This document shows, piece by piece, positions 25,890 through 35,376 of a stretch of 64,000 bases of DNA (positions within the stretch are counted from its first letter, which is position 1; each line of letters starts with the position of its first letter). Under the pieces are notes generated by a model, which saw only the letters and a program-made list of their open reading frames with translations, made no database searches and had not been told where the DNA came from. The position numbers were made by a program, and so were the translations under genes. The stretch is taken from NCBI GenBank assembly GCA_017411835.1, contig JAFQPG010000014.1, forward strand, positions 91,417 through 155,416, given 5' to 3'. Source of the DNA: Ruminococcus sp. (GTDB lineage Bacteria; Bacillota; Clostridia; Oscillospirales; Acutalibacteraceae).

Positions 25890-27206
25890 TTACTCTCCCT
25901 GCTGTGATGATTTAGTATCTTTACTTTTTTTACTGCTTTTATCGGTCTTTTGTGTAGGACTTTGTGTTTCCTCTAAGGCAGACTGCTCTTCGCTTTCCTG
26001 CTCTTTACTCGGTGTAAGGGTTGCATCAAACATAGAGCCTAAAAAGCTTGTTATGTCGCCATACATACTGACGCCTACTGACGAATCAGAGATAAGGTCA
26101 ATAGTCTCGTAATACCTGCCGTCATAATACAGATTTGCTGTACCCATATTCTGACCCTCAAAAACAGGCAATTTAACATCCAAGGTTTCATCAACCTTGA
26201 TAGTAATCATATCAGCAGTATAGGTATCAGGCACGCTTCTGACGATGTCCTCGCCTACAGTCAAATTGATATCCGTTTCACCCCACGGAGTTGTTGCGGT
26301 AACAGTTTTTAAAACTGACGAATCAGATATAATCTGCTTGTTGCCGAGATAAAGATAAACCCAAGAGAAAAATAGCTTTGCTTCAGTAAACGCATTATGC
26401 TCGCTGCTTACCTGTGAGCCTAAAGTAATGCAAACATAATCAAGGTTGTTGTAATTAGCAACCGAAACAAGATTTCCACGTGCTACCTTATCAACGCCAT
26501 ACTTGCCATTTTCAGTATAGGTAAAGTAGTACGGACTTTTTTTCTTAAGTAATGAATTGTTTGTAGTAATGGTTTTATCCGGCATTTTTTTAGTGCTTAT
26601 CGTATATTCAACAGCACCGGATATTTCTTTATAATCAGGGGTATCAAGTGCGCATTTGATGATTTTATACAAATCTTTACAGGTGGTGTACTGGGTTTTA
26701 TCAAACACCGCAGCAGGAGAAGTGAACTTAGTCTTTTTACAGCCTAAGTCTCTCGCCTTTTTATTCATAAGCGCTACAAAGTCATCCACTTTGCCCTTTG
26801 ATACATAATCAGCTAAAACAAAGGAAGCATCCTTGCCGTTTGTAAGCATAATGCAGTAAAGCAAATCTTTAACAGTCAAGGTTTTACCGACGTATTTATC
26901 AAGCGAGTTGTCAGGCTCAGCGATTGCATCAAGCACCGACTTTTTAATTTCCACCTTTTCTTCAATATCGGCGACATTATTGCGCGCAACGATAAAGGTC
27001 ATTATATTTGTAAGATACGACTGGTAACGGACACCGCTTGAGTTTTTTTCGTAAACAAAGGTATCGGTATTAAGGTTTGCTACCAAAACAGCACGCGACG
27101 TACTTTCAACAGGACAATCGTATGAAAATGCAGAAAAAGGTATTGTACTTGCGCATAAAATGACACAAAGCATCAAACAAACGCAAAAAATTAGTTTTTT
27201 CTTCAT
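25890..27206 (-). CDS. PBP5/DacF-like paralogue without catalytic serine and lysine
   Basis: 438 residues. Signal peptide (about 1-28) and an S11-type domain clearly homologous to the downstream gene (shared phrases such as VLADYV, MNKKARDLGCKKTKFTSP, DLYKIIKCAL). All three active-site motifs are lost: the SxxK position reads Y64-L-T-N67, SxN reads N123-G-K125, and KTG reads DKV. It ends with a Ser/Gln/Lys-rich tail (about 400-438) instead of a membrane anchor. It is therefore very likely an inactive peptidoglycan-binding or regulatory partner. First gene of a two-gene operon. An AT-rich 15-bp palindrome (27225-27239) lies upstream, between this gene and the divergent phosphoesterase. Confidence 0.85.
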   Translation of the reverse strand: MKKKLIFCVCLMLCVILCASTIPFSAFSYDCPVESTSRAVLVANLNTDTFVYEKNSSGVRYQSYLTNIMTFIVARNNVADIEEKVEIKKSVLDAIAEPDNSLDKYVGKTLTVKDLLYCIMLTNGKDASFVLADYVSKGKVDDFVALMNKKARDLGCKKTKFTSPAAVFDKTQYTTCKDLYKIIKCALDTPDYKEISGAVEYTISTKKMPDKTITTNNSLLKKKSPYYFTYTENGKYGVDKVARGNLVSVANYNNLDYVCITLGSQVSSEHNAFTEAKLFFSWVYLYLGNKQIISDSSVLKTVTATTPWGETDINLTVGEDIVRSVPDTYTADMITIKVDETLDVKLPVFEGQNMGTANLYYDGRYYETIDLISDSSVGVSMYGDITSFLGSMFDATLTPSKEQESEEQSALEETQSPTQKTDKSSKKSKDTKSSQQGE

Positions 27207-27299
27207 AGTATTTTCCTTTAAAATATGATATTATATCATTATATTACAATAAAAGATAAATTATATCAATCATTTTTTCAAATTTCAGGAGGAATAGTT

Positions 27300-27962
27300 G
27301 TGGTATATATTACCGGTGATATACACGCCGATATAAAAGATTTTGAGAGCCGTAGCATAAACAAGCTCAAAAAAGGCGATGTGCTGATAATTACGGGGGA
27401 CTTCGGCTTTATATGGGATAATTCTAAAACAGAATTAAAGAATATAAAAAAGCTTTCAAAAAAGAAGTTCACTATCCTTTTTGTTGAGGGTGTGCACGAA
27501 AACTTTGAGCTTTTGGAACAATATGAAGAAGCAGAGATTTTCTTATCAAAAGCAAAAAAAATCGCAGACAACATTTATTGTCTTAACCGTGGCGAAATTT
27601 ATACAATCGAAAATAAAACCTACTTTTGTCTTGGTGGCGGAGAGGTTGAAGACCCGATTGAAAATTCAGGTTCAGACTTGCTAAATCAAAAAAGTATGCC
27701 GACAGACGAACAGCTTCAGTACGCAGTAGACAACTTACAAAAAGCAAACAAAAAGGTTGACATCATTATTACGCACGAAGCCCCTGCGTCAGTTAAACGA
27801 CTGATACGCAGGGACTCAAATGTAAACGATATCAATATGTTTTTAGATACTCTGCTTCACAATGTCCGCTATAAAAAATGGTACTTTGGAAGCTTGCACA
27901 CAGACAGGGTGCTTTCAGAGCAGTTATGCTGTGTATGGCAAGACGTAATAAAAGTAGATTAA
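27300..27962 (+). CDS. Metallophosphoesterase (calcineurin-like)
   Basis: 220 residues from a GTG start. The calcineurin-like metal motifs are present: YITGDIHAD (first, D-x-H), ITGDFGF (second, GD), VEGVHENF (third, with His in place of the usual GNH arrangement), IITHEAP (GH-type) and GSLHTDR. Substrate unknown; the short cytoplasmic form resembles serine/threonine-phosphatase-like or nuclease-like members. The longer frame adds 25 codons, but AGGAGG stands 7 bases before this GTG. It converges with recG; the two stop codons overlap (27959-27962). Confidence 0.85.
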   Translation: MVYITGDIHADIKDFESRSINKLKKGDVLIITGDFGFIWDNSKTELKNIKKLSKKKFTILFVEGVHENFELLEQYEEAEIFLSKAKKIADNIYCLNRGEIYTIENKTYFCLGGGEVEDPIENSGSDLLNQKSMPTDEQLQYAVDNLQKANKKVDIIITHEAPASVKRLIRRDSNVNDINMFLDTLLHNVRYKKWYFGSLHTDRVLSEQLCCVWQDVIKVD

Positions 27963-29998
27963 TTAAGCGTTGACTGGTCTGCCGACTTAAACAAAAGGTT
28001 AATCATCGCTTTTAAGCCTTTAAACGCAGGGTCGGACAAATCAGGAGAACGCTCAACAATAAGCTGTGCCGCCTCTTGGGTGCTATAAAGGCTTTGCATA
28101 TCAGAAAAATCAGCGATATTAAGTTCAGGCAAGCCGTGCTGACGACTTCCGAAAAAGTCGCCCGGACCACGCAAACGCAAATCTTCATCAGCAATTTCAA
28201 AACCGTTGGATGTTTTACACATTGTGCTCAAACGTCTGACGGTTTCTTCGTTATAATTATCTGACACAAGTATGCAGTAAGACTTAGCATCTCCCCTGCC
28301 TACTCTGCCTCTAAGCTGATGTAGCTGGGAAAGTCCGAAACGCTCGGCATTTTCAATCATCATAACGGTCGCGTTTTTAACGTCGACGCCGACCTCAACG
28401 ACGGTAGTCGCAACAAGCACCGATATGTCGCCGCTTGCAAAATTATTCATAACCTCGTCTTTATCTTTTGGCTTCATTTTACCGTGGAGTATGCCGACAG
28501 GATAATCGGCAAAATCTTTGAGCATAAGCTCGGCGGCGTAGTTTTCAGCCGACTGCAAATCAAGCTCGCCCTCCTCTACAAGCGGACAAACTATATAGCT
28601 TTGGTGTCCGTTATCAAGCTCCTGCTTAATAAAATTCAAGGCACGAGTTCGCTTTTTGGAATCAATCAGCATTGTTTTTACGGTTTGTCTACCCGGTGGG
28701 AGTTCATCTATACAGGTGATATCAAGGTCGCCGTAGATAATAAGCCCGAGTGTACGCGGAATCGGCGTTGCAGAAAGCACGAGCACGTGAGGATGCTCGC
28801 CTTTTTGGGCAAGCTTTGAACGCTGTTGCACGCCAAAACGATGTTGTTCATCGGTAATCGCACAGCCCAAATTTTTAAATTTAGTTGAGTCTGTAATAAG
28901 CGCGTGAGTGCCGACGATGATGTCCGTCTCGCCTGACTCAAGCTTTAGGCGTGCTTTATCTTTCTTTGATTTTGTCATCGAGCCGATAAGCATATCAACC
29001 TTGATTCCAAAAGGCTCAAACATCTTTGTTAAATTTTCAAAATGCTGTTGGGCAAGAATTTCAGTCGGCGCCATAAAAGCCGCCTGATAGCCGTTTTTTA
29101 CACAGTTGTAGCACACCGCCGCACCGACAGCAGTTTTGCCACAGCCTACATCGCCCTGAACAAGTCTGTTCATCGGCGATTTTTTATTTTTCATATCATT
29201 TACGCAGTCGACAACCGCTTTTTTCTGGGCATTTGTCAGCGTATACGGCAGGCTTTTTATAAACTCGCCTGTGTAGTCAACGTGCATTTTGCAAGGGGTT
29301 TCTTCGTTCTTGCGATTTTTAAAAAGTCGCAGTCCTAAATTAAGCACTAAGAGCTCTTCAAAAACAAGTCGCTTACGCGCTTTTTCAAGCGAATCCGTAT
29401 CAGCAGGAAAATGAATATTATGTAGCGCAAAACGCAAGGTGCAAAGGTCGTATTTTTTCAAAATGTCGTATGGCAAAGGGTCGGTCATATTCTCGGGTAA
29501 GAGCTTGAGCGCTTGCTTTACAGCAGAAATAACCACGCGATTAGTAAGACCTGATGTCAGATTATACACAGGCGTGATAGCGTCTATATCACAAGCTTTT
29601 TTAAACTCGGGAGATGTCATGGAAAAGCCGTACAAATCACGACTTACTTTACCGAAAAAGCAGTACTCCTCATCAAATTTAAGCATAGACGAAATGTACT
29701 TGTTGTTGAAAAAAACAAGCTCGATAACACCGCTTTCATCGCTGACCTGAACCTTTGACAAAATTCTGCCACCGCTGATTCTGCTAACAGAAACAGCCGA
29801 GCATACGCGTGCTTTTATCATACATTTTTCGCCATTTGATACTTCAGAAATTAGAGTCGAATTGCCCCAGTCTGAATATGTACGGGGATAAAAGCGCAAA
29901 AGCTGTCCGACAGAACGCACATTAAGCTTTTCAAAAAGCGAGCAACGGGTTTTTCCCAAGCCTTTTAATGTTGACAATGGTACATCATACAGCGACAT
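27959..29998 (-). CDS. recG: ATP-dependent DNA helicase RecG
   Basis: 679 residues, full length. The N-terminal wedge/OB domain (about 1-150) contains FYPRTYSDW; the helicase core shows Walker A (VQGDVGCGKTAVG), MAPTEILAQQHFE, TDEQHRFGVQQR (DEQH box), VLSATPIPRTL and, near the C-terminus, VVEVGVDVKNATVM, QLHQLRGRVGRG. RecG remodels stalled replication forks and Holliday junctions. It follows fakA by 60 bases, across a hairpin; the fakA-recG order is usual in Firmicutes. Confidence 0.97.
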   Translation of the reverse strand: MSLYDVPLSTLKGLGKTRCSLFEKLNVRSVGQLLRFYPRTYSDWGNSTLISEVSNGEKCMIKARVCSAVSVSRISGGRILSKVQVSDESGVIELVFFNNKYISSMLKFDEEYCFFGKVSRDLYGFSMTSPEFKKACDIDAITPVYNLTSGLTNRVVISAVKQALKLLPENMTDPLPYDILKKYDLCTLRFALHNIHFPADTDSLEKARKRLVFEELLVLNLGLRLFKNRKNEETPCKMHVDYTGEFIKSLPYTLTNAQKKAVVDCVNDMKNKKSPMNRLVQGDVGCGKTAVGAAVCYNCVKNGYQAAFMAPTEILAQQHFENLTKMFEPFGIKVDMLIGSMTKSKKDKARLKLESGETDIIVGTHALITDSTKFKNLGCAITDEQHRFGVQQRSKLAQKGEHPHVLVLSATPIPRTLGLIIYGDLDITCIDELPPGRQTVKTMLIDSKKRTRALNFIKQELDNGHQSYIVCPLVEEGELDLQSAENYAAELMLKDFADYPVGILHGKMKPKDKDEVMNNFASGDISVLVATTVVEVGVDVKNATVMMIENAERFGLSQLHQLRGRVGRGDAKSYCILVSDNYNEETVRRLSTMCKTSNGFEIADEDLRLRGPGDFFGSRQHGLPELNIADFSDMQSLYSTQEAAQLIVERSPDLSDPAFKGLKAMINLLFKSADQSTLN

Positions 29999-30014
29999 TT
30001 TATCCCTCCTTTTT

Positions 30015-30052
30015 TATAATAAACAAACGGCGGCGAAAAAAGCTTCGCCGCC
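30015..30052 (-). terminator. hairpin between fakA and recG
   Basis: GGCGGCGAA pairs with TTCGCCGCC around GCTTTT, followed on the minus strand by GTTTGTTTATT. It may end most fakA transcripts and let some read into recG. Confidence 0.65.
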
Positions 30053-30058
30053 AAAATT

Positions 30059-31723
30059 TTATTCTACACTTAAGATGTAATAATAGATTGGCTGTCCGCC
30101 AGAAACAAAGGTAATATCAACATCATCACCAAATTTGTCGCAAAGCATCTCGTAAGCGTTCTGTGCTTCTTCCTCTGTTACGTCTTCACCGCTGATAAGA
30201 GTGACAAAAGATTTATCCTTGTCAATCATATTTTTAGCGAGCTTTAAGAGTGCTTTGTCAACAGTTTTATCGGTTACTGTGAGTTTACCGTTTTCAAGAG
30301 CGATAATTTCGCCCTCTTTAATCTTCTTCATACCAAACTCAGAGTCTCTAGCAGCATAGGTTACCTGACCTGTGCTTACATTAGAAGCGGCATCAATCAT
30401 AGCCTCTCTGTTTGTATCAGCATCAGCATCGGCATCAAACACGAGCATAGCAGACATACCCTGTGGGATAGTACGGGTTGGAACAATAACAACCTCTCTA
30501 TCCTCAACGATAGCCTGAGTCTGCTCGGCAGCCATAATGATGTTTTTATTATTTGGTAAAACGAAAACTGTTTTCGCAGGAGTTGCCATAACAGCCTCGT
30601 AAATATCGTCAGTTGAAGGGTTCATACTCTGACCGCCTGATACGACATTAGCACAACCGAGCTGTTCGAAAAGCTCGGTAACGCCGTCACCGGCAGCAAC
30701 AGCAACAAAGCCAAAGTCTTCTACAGGTTCAGCTACTTCGAGCTTCTTCTTTGCTTTTGCAGGCTTTTTGCTTTCGTTGTCAGCCTTAGCCTGTTTATGC
30801 TGTTCTTTCATATTTTCAACCTTAACGGTTAAAAGTGAACCAAATTCAAGACCCTTTTTAAGAGCATCACCAGGCTGTTCGGTATGAACATGAACCTTAA
30901 TGATTTCTTCGTCGTCAACTACAACAACGCAGTCACCAATAGTCTCTAAGAAAAGTCTGAGCTCGTTAGGCTCGGTAGCGATTTCAGCATCACGGCCAAC
31001 GATAAATTCAGTACAATATGTGAAGGTGATATCATCGTCAAATTCAGCAGCAGCACTTCTGAAAGCATCCTCTGCTTCTTCATCGTCATCAGCTGCGTCA
31101 ACTGCTTCGATAACCACGCCGTCTTTAATAACAGAAAGCATACCTTCAAAAATAACTAAGATGCCCTTACCGCCTGCATCAACAACGCCGGCTTTTTTAA
31201 GAACTGGGAGCATAGTAGGAGTCAAATCAAGCGCATGCTGTGCTTCTTCGCAAACAATTTCCCAGATTTCTACAACATCTTCAGTTTCAGCAGTTGCTTC
31301 AACAGCAGCCTCGGCAGCCATACGACCAACGGTGAGCATAGTGCCCTCGGTAGGCTTCATTACAGCCTTGTATGCAGCGTCAACACCAAGCGCTAAAGCG
31401 TCAGCCAAGTCTTTACCTGATGCTTCTTTTTTGCCCTCAAGACCATTCGCAAAACCTCTGAAAAACAAAGAGGTAATAACACCGGAGTTACCGCGAGCGC
31501 CTCTAAGCATAGCAGAAGCAGTCTTTTTTGCGATGGTAGCAACATCGTCATTATCCATCTTTTCGATTTCCTTAACAGCAGCCATAACCGTCATAGACAT
31601 ATTTGTACCGGTATCGCCATCAGGAACAGGGAAAATATTGAGGTCATTGATACGTGCTTTTTGTGAACAGATGTTGTTTGCACCTGAAATAATTGCTTGT
31701 TTTAAAATTTGACCATTAATCAA
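30059..31723 (-). CDS. fakA: DAK2-domain fatty acid kinase subunit (FakA/YloV)
   Basis: 554 residues. The N-terminal DAK2 (Dak-L) domain shows NDLNIFPVPDGDTGTNM (Mg-ATP-binding Asp residues) and MLRGARGNSGVITS; the C-terminal DegV-like/FakA domain follows. With a DegV-type FakB carrier, FakA phosphorylates free fatty acids for membrane lipid synthesis. The start is TTG with AAAGGA upstream; it aligns with family N-termini (INGQILKQAIISGANN). An unusually acidic stretch (about 215-235) links the domains. The usual upstream asp23-like gene yloU is absent here. No FakB gene is in the window. Confidence 0.9.
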   Translation of the reverse strand: MINGQILKQAIISGANNICSQKARINDLNIFPVPDGDTGTNMSMTVMAAVKEIEKMDNDDVATIAKKTASAMLRGARGNSGVITSLFFRGFANGLEGKKEASGKDLADALALGVDAAYKAVMKPTEGTMLTVGRMAAEAAVEATAETEDVVEIWEIVCEEAQHALDLTPTMLPVLKKAGVVDAGGKGILVIFEGMLSVIKDGVVIEAVDAADDDEEAEDAFRSAAAEFDDDITFTYCTEFIVGRDAEIATEPNELRLFLETIGDCVVVVDDEEIIKVHVHTEQPGDALKKGLEFGSLLTVKVENMKEQHKQAKADNESKKPAKAKKKLEVAEPVEDFGFVAVAAGDGVTELFEQLGCANVVSGGQSMNPSTDDIYEAVMATPAKTVFVLPNNKNIIMAAEQTQAIVEDREVVIVPTRTIPQGMSAMLVFDADADADTNREAMIDAASNVSTGQVTYAARDSEFGMKKIKEGEIIALENGKLTVTDKTVDKALLKLAKNMIDKDKSFVTLISGEDVTEEEAQNAYEMLCDKFGDDVDITFVSGGQPIYYYILSVE

Positions 31724-31797
31724 TTAAAACACATCCTTTGCTTTAAAACGTAGGGTGAATATAAACAATCATAATTATTGCATTATACAATGTCTGC

Positions 31798-31826
31798 ATT
31801 ATACATTAAAACATTAATTTTAGCAA
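31798..31826 (-). promoter_or_regulatory. Housekeeping promoter of fakA
   Basis: On the minus strand TTGCTA (31821-31826), a 17-base spacer and TATAAT (31798-31803). Confidence 0.75.
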
Positions 31827-31847
31827 GTCGTTTAAACTCTTTTCGGC

Positions 31848-31880
31848 ATTATGCCGATATTTGTTGAGGGTTCAACAAGT
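31848..31880. other. Two adjacent small inverted repeats after ymdB
   Basis: TCGGCAT-T-ATGCCGA and TTGTTGA-GGGT-TCAACAA stand side by side downstream of the ymdB-like gene. T runs are poor, so terminator function is uncertain. Confidence 0.4.
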
Positions 31881-31892
31881 ATTGTATAAAAA

Positions 31893-32666
31893 CTATCTTA
31901 AATTAAAACGCTCTACAGATACAGTTTTGCCTGATTTTTCGTCAATATCAAAAAGTACACAGTCAAGGGCGCATTCACCGTCGGCATAATCAAAGCGATG
32001 CGGAAGCTTTGTTTTAAAGCGACTGATGATAATATCCTTTTTTACACCGATTACAGAGTCTATAGGTCCTGTCATACCAAGGTCTGAAATATAACCCGTT
32101 CCGCCTTTTAATATACATTCGTCGGCGGTTTGCACGTGAGTATGGGTACCAAATACAGCAGAAACTTTAGAGTCAAGATAAAAGCCCATCGCCTTTTTCT
32201 CGCTTGTAGCCTCGGCGTGCATATCGACAAAGATGATTTTAGACTCGACCTTTTTTAAAATTTCGTCTACTGCGTAAAAAGGATTTTCGACGCTTGCGTC
32301 CATAAATTCCTGTCCCATAAGGTTAATTACAGTCACGCTTGTTCTGCCCAAATCAACGGTGCAGTATCCCCTGCCGGGGGTTGATGGCGACGGGAAATTA
32401 TACGGTCTAATAATATTTTCTTCTTGGTCGAGATACTCGTAAATCTCTTTACGGCGAAAAGCGTGATTACCAAGCGTAATGACATCAACGCCGCTTGTGA
32501 AAAGATGCTGGGCAGAAGCAGGCACGATACCGTTTCCGTCGGTGCTGTTTTCACCGTTACAGATTACAAAATCTATACCCTTTAATTTTTTAAACTGTGG
32601 TAAAGTTTTTCGCAAAAACTCGCATCCGATGCTACCTATAACATCGCCGATACACAGTACTCTCAT
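31893..32666 (-). CDS. ymdB: YmdB-like metallophosphoesterase (TIGR00282 family)
   Basis: 257 residues. N-terminus RVLCIGDVIGSIG and the motifs VICNGENSTDGNG, DVITLGNHAFRRKE, VDMHAEATSEKKA and VFGTHTHVQTADE match the TIGR00282/YmdB family, a di-metal phosphoesterase with 2',3'-cAMP activity in Bacillus subtilis, where it affects sporulation and biofilm choices. The biological role here is inferred. AAGGGTGATAAT precedes the ATG. It lies 60 bases after yqfD on the same strand and may be co-transcribed with it. Confidence 0.92.
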   Translation of the reverse strand: MRVLCIGDVIGSIGCEFLRKTLPQFKKLKGIDFVICNGENSTDGNGIVPASAQHLFTSGVDVITLGNHAFRRKEIYEYLDQEENIIRPYNFPSPSTPGRGYCTVDLGRTSVTVINLMGQEFMDASVENPFYAVDEILKKVESKIIFVDMHAEATSEKKAMGFYLDSKVSAVFGTHTHVQTADECILKGGTGYISDLGMTGPIDSVIGVKKDIIISRFKTKLPHRFDYADGECALDCVLFDIDEKSGKTVSVERFNLR

Positions 32667-32726
32667 ATTATCACCCTTTTTATATGATAGTTACAGTATA
32701 GCACATTTTTAAAAAAACACAAACCG

Positions 32727-33947
32727 CTACTGTGTATTTTCTTTTTCACTTTGGAGCACTCTGTCGATCGTGATGTTTTTTGCGTCAATCTCGCTTTTGT
32801 ACGCGATGTCTTCAACACATAAGAAAGTACACTCAAGCGTGTATTTGCCATCGCTTTCAAAAAACTCATAGTTTCGGCTTTTAACCTGCGCATCAGATAA
32901 ATTAAAACATTCATAAAGGCGTGCCCAAGTAAGCAAAATTTCCTGCGCTTTTTTGTCGTTTAAAGCTTTCTCTTTATACTGCTTTTCGTACAGCCTTTGG
33001 GTACTCACAGACACAGGCAAAAAGGTATCAAAAAGATATAAGCTATCATTTTGAAAACGCATCGCGCTTGCTTTTTCGTCTGCAAAAGCAAATGAAAAAG
33101 GAACATCAAGCCAAAGTATATTCAGCCTTTTTCTGGTTTTTTCTTCTTTAAAGCCAGTGGTGTTTATAATTTTACTAACTTCAAAGGTTTGTTTATGGGT
33201 AGTTTGAGCTATCACCTGTGCGTTTGCTCTAACAAGCTTTACTCCGCCGAGTTTGTCTTCAACTACTCCGCTGACCAAAAGCTGGTCTTTTACAACCGCA
33301 GAGCCTTCTTCAAAAAACGCCTCTCCCTGATAAGTGTTTATGCTTAAAATCAAACCGTCGGTTGATGCCTTTACATTTGCAGGAACGCTTGTGTTTTCTA
33401 CCTTTGGCGATTTCGCTTTTTCTTTTATCTCTACCGATGCGTGAGAGCCGATAACATTTATAGACATCCACCCGATGTCCTCGATATCGAGCATCGTATC
33501 ACGCGAAATAGTTATAAAGCTAGCATTTTTCTTATAAGCACCGACATATAGTCCGTTTTCCTTTAATGTGCTTAAAAGATGCGAATAGCTGATTGTTTCT
33601 AAGCCTGTAACATCTATAGTCCACACAAAGCACGACATTATGTAAACGACTATTATAAACACAAAAACACCAACAAGCACTCCGACTCTGTTTTTGTACT
33701 TCTTTATAAAAAACGGTAAGCCGTGACGGGAAACTATTTTAAGCCGTACCCTACTTTTTTTAGCAAACTCTCGTATATCTTTATAGTCACGCACATACAT
33801 ACTTGCATAAAGCGTGCTGTCTTTTTTTACGGTGTTCCAGATAGTTAATCGGTTTTTTGTAACGATATTTATAAATCGCTCGGGCGATTTGCCTATTATC
33901 TTAAAATACACATAGCCCTGCAACCATCTGACAAATTCAAGTAACAT
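32727..33947 (-). CDS. yqfD: Sporulation protein YqfD
   Basis: 406 residues. One TM (about 90-110, VGVLVGVFVFIIVVYIMSC) separates a cytoplasmic N-terminal part, with SRHGLPFFIKKYKNR, from a long extracytoplasmic domain with IGWMSINVIGSHASVEIKEK, the usual YqfD stretch. In Bacillus subtilis yqfD is a sigma-E gene required for efficient sporulation. It is 10 bases downstream of yqfC, behind a GGGGGTGGG ribosome site. In many genomes phoH and ybeY follow; here ymdB does. Confidence 0.93.
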   Translation of the reverse strand: MLLEFVRWLQGYVYFKIIGKSPERFINIVTKNRLTIWNTVKKDSTLYASMYVRDYKDIREFAKKSRVRLKIVSRHGLPFFIKKYKNRVGVLVGVFVFIIVVYIMSCFVWTIDVTGLETISYSHLLSTLKENGLYVGAYKKNASFITISRDTMLDIEDIGWMSINVIGSHASVEIKEKAKSPKVENTSVPANVKASTDGLILSINTYQGEAFFEEGSAVVKDQLLVSGVVEDKLGGVKLVRANAQVIAQTTHKQTFEVSKIINTTGFKEEKTRKRLNILWLDVPFSFAFADEKASAMRFQNDSLYLFDTFLPVSVSTQRLYEKQYKEKALNDKKAQEILLTWARLYECFNLSDAQVKSRNYEFFESDGKYTLECTFLCVEDIAYKSEIDAKNITIDRVLQSEKENTQ

Positions 33948-33957
33948 AACCCACCCC

Positions 33958-34239
33958 CTACGCTATAAACTCAACTTTTTCGATATATCCGTTTATTATC
34001 AGCTCGCTTGACGAAATACACTTTAAATTAAGGCTTTTGCCGTAAAAGCACATTAAGCCTGCCGATGTATTTATGCGTATGAGCTGTTGGGTGTATTCAA
34101 GCACGCCTTTGCTCCCCTCGATAACAACCTCTTTGTTGTAATCAAATTGTAGCTGTGGCAACTCGTAAAAAAGCTCTTTTACTGCGTTTGTACGCGTTTT
34201 GTTTTCACCGCGTTTTCTGTCTTTTGAATTTTTCATCAT
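33958..34239 (-). CDS. yqfC: Sporulation protein YqfC (YabP/YqfC family)
   Basis: 93 residues. A basic N-terminus is followed by a YabP/YqfC-type core (VVIEGSKGVLEYTQQLIRI, LNLKCISSSELIINGYIEKVEF). The family forms small membrane-linked proteins of the mother cell in sporulation. It is first in yqfC-yqfD. Two ATG codons stand in tandem behind GGGGGTAT; the first is used here. Upstream bases TAATATA and CATAAAAA with 14 between resemble a sigma-E promoter, weakly. Confidence 0.9.
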   Translation of the reverse strand: MMKNSKDRKRGENKTRTNAVKELFYELPQLQFDYNKEVVIEGSKGVLEYTQQLIRINTSAGLMCFYGKSLNLKCISSSELIINGYIEKVEFIA

Positions 34240-34297
34240 ATACCCCCGTTCATATTATTTTTATGATTAACAGCTCATATATATTAGTGGTGATAAA

Positions 34298-35371
34298 ATG
34301 ATGTGGTTACAAAATTGGGACGTTTATAAAATACGGATAAAAACAATAATCTCGATTTTTCTGACAATTTTTGCAATATACTGCGCAATTCATTACTCAA
34401 AAGAATGCTCAGACGGAGTAACAAAAGGGCTAGAGCTTTGTATGACGGTGCTTGTACCGTCGCTGTTTGTATTTATGGTCATAGCTTCTTATAGCGCAGA
34501 CAGTCTGCTTTTTACTTTTTTAAACAAGCTTTTGCAAAAACCTGTCTACTTATTTTTTAAACTTGAAAAAGAATGTGCAGGCGTGCTGATTTTGTCGCTA
34601 CTGGGCGGATATCCGGTAGGAGCTAAGTGCATTGCTACTCTCTACAAAAGCGGTAACATAAGCAAAAATCAGGCTCAGAAGCTCTCGCTTATAGCGGTGT
34701 GCTCGGGTCCTGGGTTTGTGCTAAATTTTGTAGGAAACGCCTTGCTTAATAATAAGCTGTCGGGAGCAATTTTGTTTATATCCCAGCTTATTGGATTTTT
34801 TACAGTCGCTTTTGTTTTTGGCAGACTGATAAAGGTAAAAGATGAAAACGTAGACGCTTCAAGCTTAAATAAAAAGCCAAGCATTGTTGACGCGGTGAGT
34901 AGCGCAAGCAAGGCAACGCTTAATATGTGCGCTATGGTGGTTGCTTTTTCAGCCTTGCTAAATGTATTAAACAGCGTTTTTCACTCATATGAAAAGCTTA
35001 ATGATATATCAGCTTTGTTTTTGGAAATAACGCTTGCGTGCAACAAATTAAGCACCCAATACCCGCTTTACATCATTTCGTTTGCTATCGGCTTTTCGGG
35101 ACTATGCGTGCATTTTCAGATTTTTTCAATACTAAAGGAGATTGAAATTAACAAAATCTTATTTTTCTTTGCAAGAATTATACAAGGTATAACAAGCGCT
35201 TTTGCTACATATATATTACTTATACTATTCCCGACTGCGAGCAAGGTTTTTTCAACAGTCGAGAGCACCACACCGACCGTATCAACTACAGCAACGGGTG
35301 CGGTTTTATTAGTGCTTACAGCGGTGTGCTTTTTAAATTCATTAAGCTTTACAAAATACAAACGGAGGTAA
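34298..35371 (+). CDS. ylbJ: Sporulation integral membrane protein YlbJ
   Basis: 357 residues with about eight hydrophobic segments. The motif LLGGYPVGAKCIATLYKSG and the following LSLIAVCSGPGFVLNFVGN are diagnostic of YlbJ, a nucleoside-recognition-fold protein needed for sporulation in Bacillus. It is transcribed divergently from yqfC-yqfD, so three sporulation genes share a 58-base control region. A GTGGTGAT site precedes the ATG. asnB follows after 5 bases. Confidence 0.9.
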   Translation: MMWLQNWDVYKIRIKTIISIFLTIFAIYCAIHYSKECSDGVTKGLELCMTVLVPSLFVFMVIASYSADSLLFTFLNKLLQKPVYLFFKLEKECAGVLILSLLGGYPVGAKCIATLYKSGNISKNQAQKLSLIAVCSGPGFVLNFVGNALLNNKLSGAILFISQLIGFFTVAFVFGRLIKVKDENVDASSLNKKPSIVDAVSSASKATLNMCAMVVAFSALLNVLNSVFHSYEKLNDISALFLEITLACNKLSTQYPLYIISFAIGFSGLCVHFQIFSILKEIEINKILFFFARIIQGITSAFATYILLILFPTASKVFSTVESTTPTVSTTATGAVLLVLTAVCFLNSLSFTKYKRR

Positions 35372-35376
35372 TATTT

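Noticed and set aside
30900-31712. 270-residue plus-strand frame opposite fakA
   Set aside because: Ser- and Ala-rich antisense shadow of the DAK2 gene; composition follows the codons of the real gene.
31848-31880. Inverted repeats after ymdB as a strong terminator
   Set aside because: Stems are short, loops odd and no T run follows; kept only as a low-confidence repeat feature.
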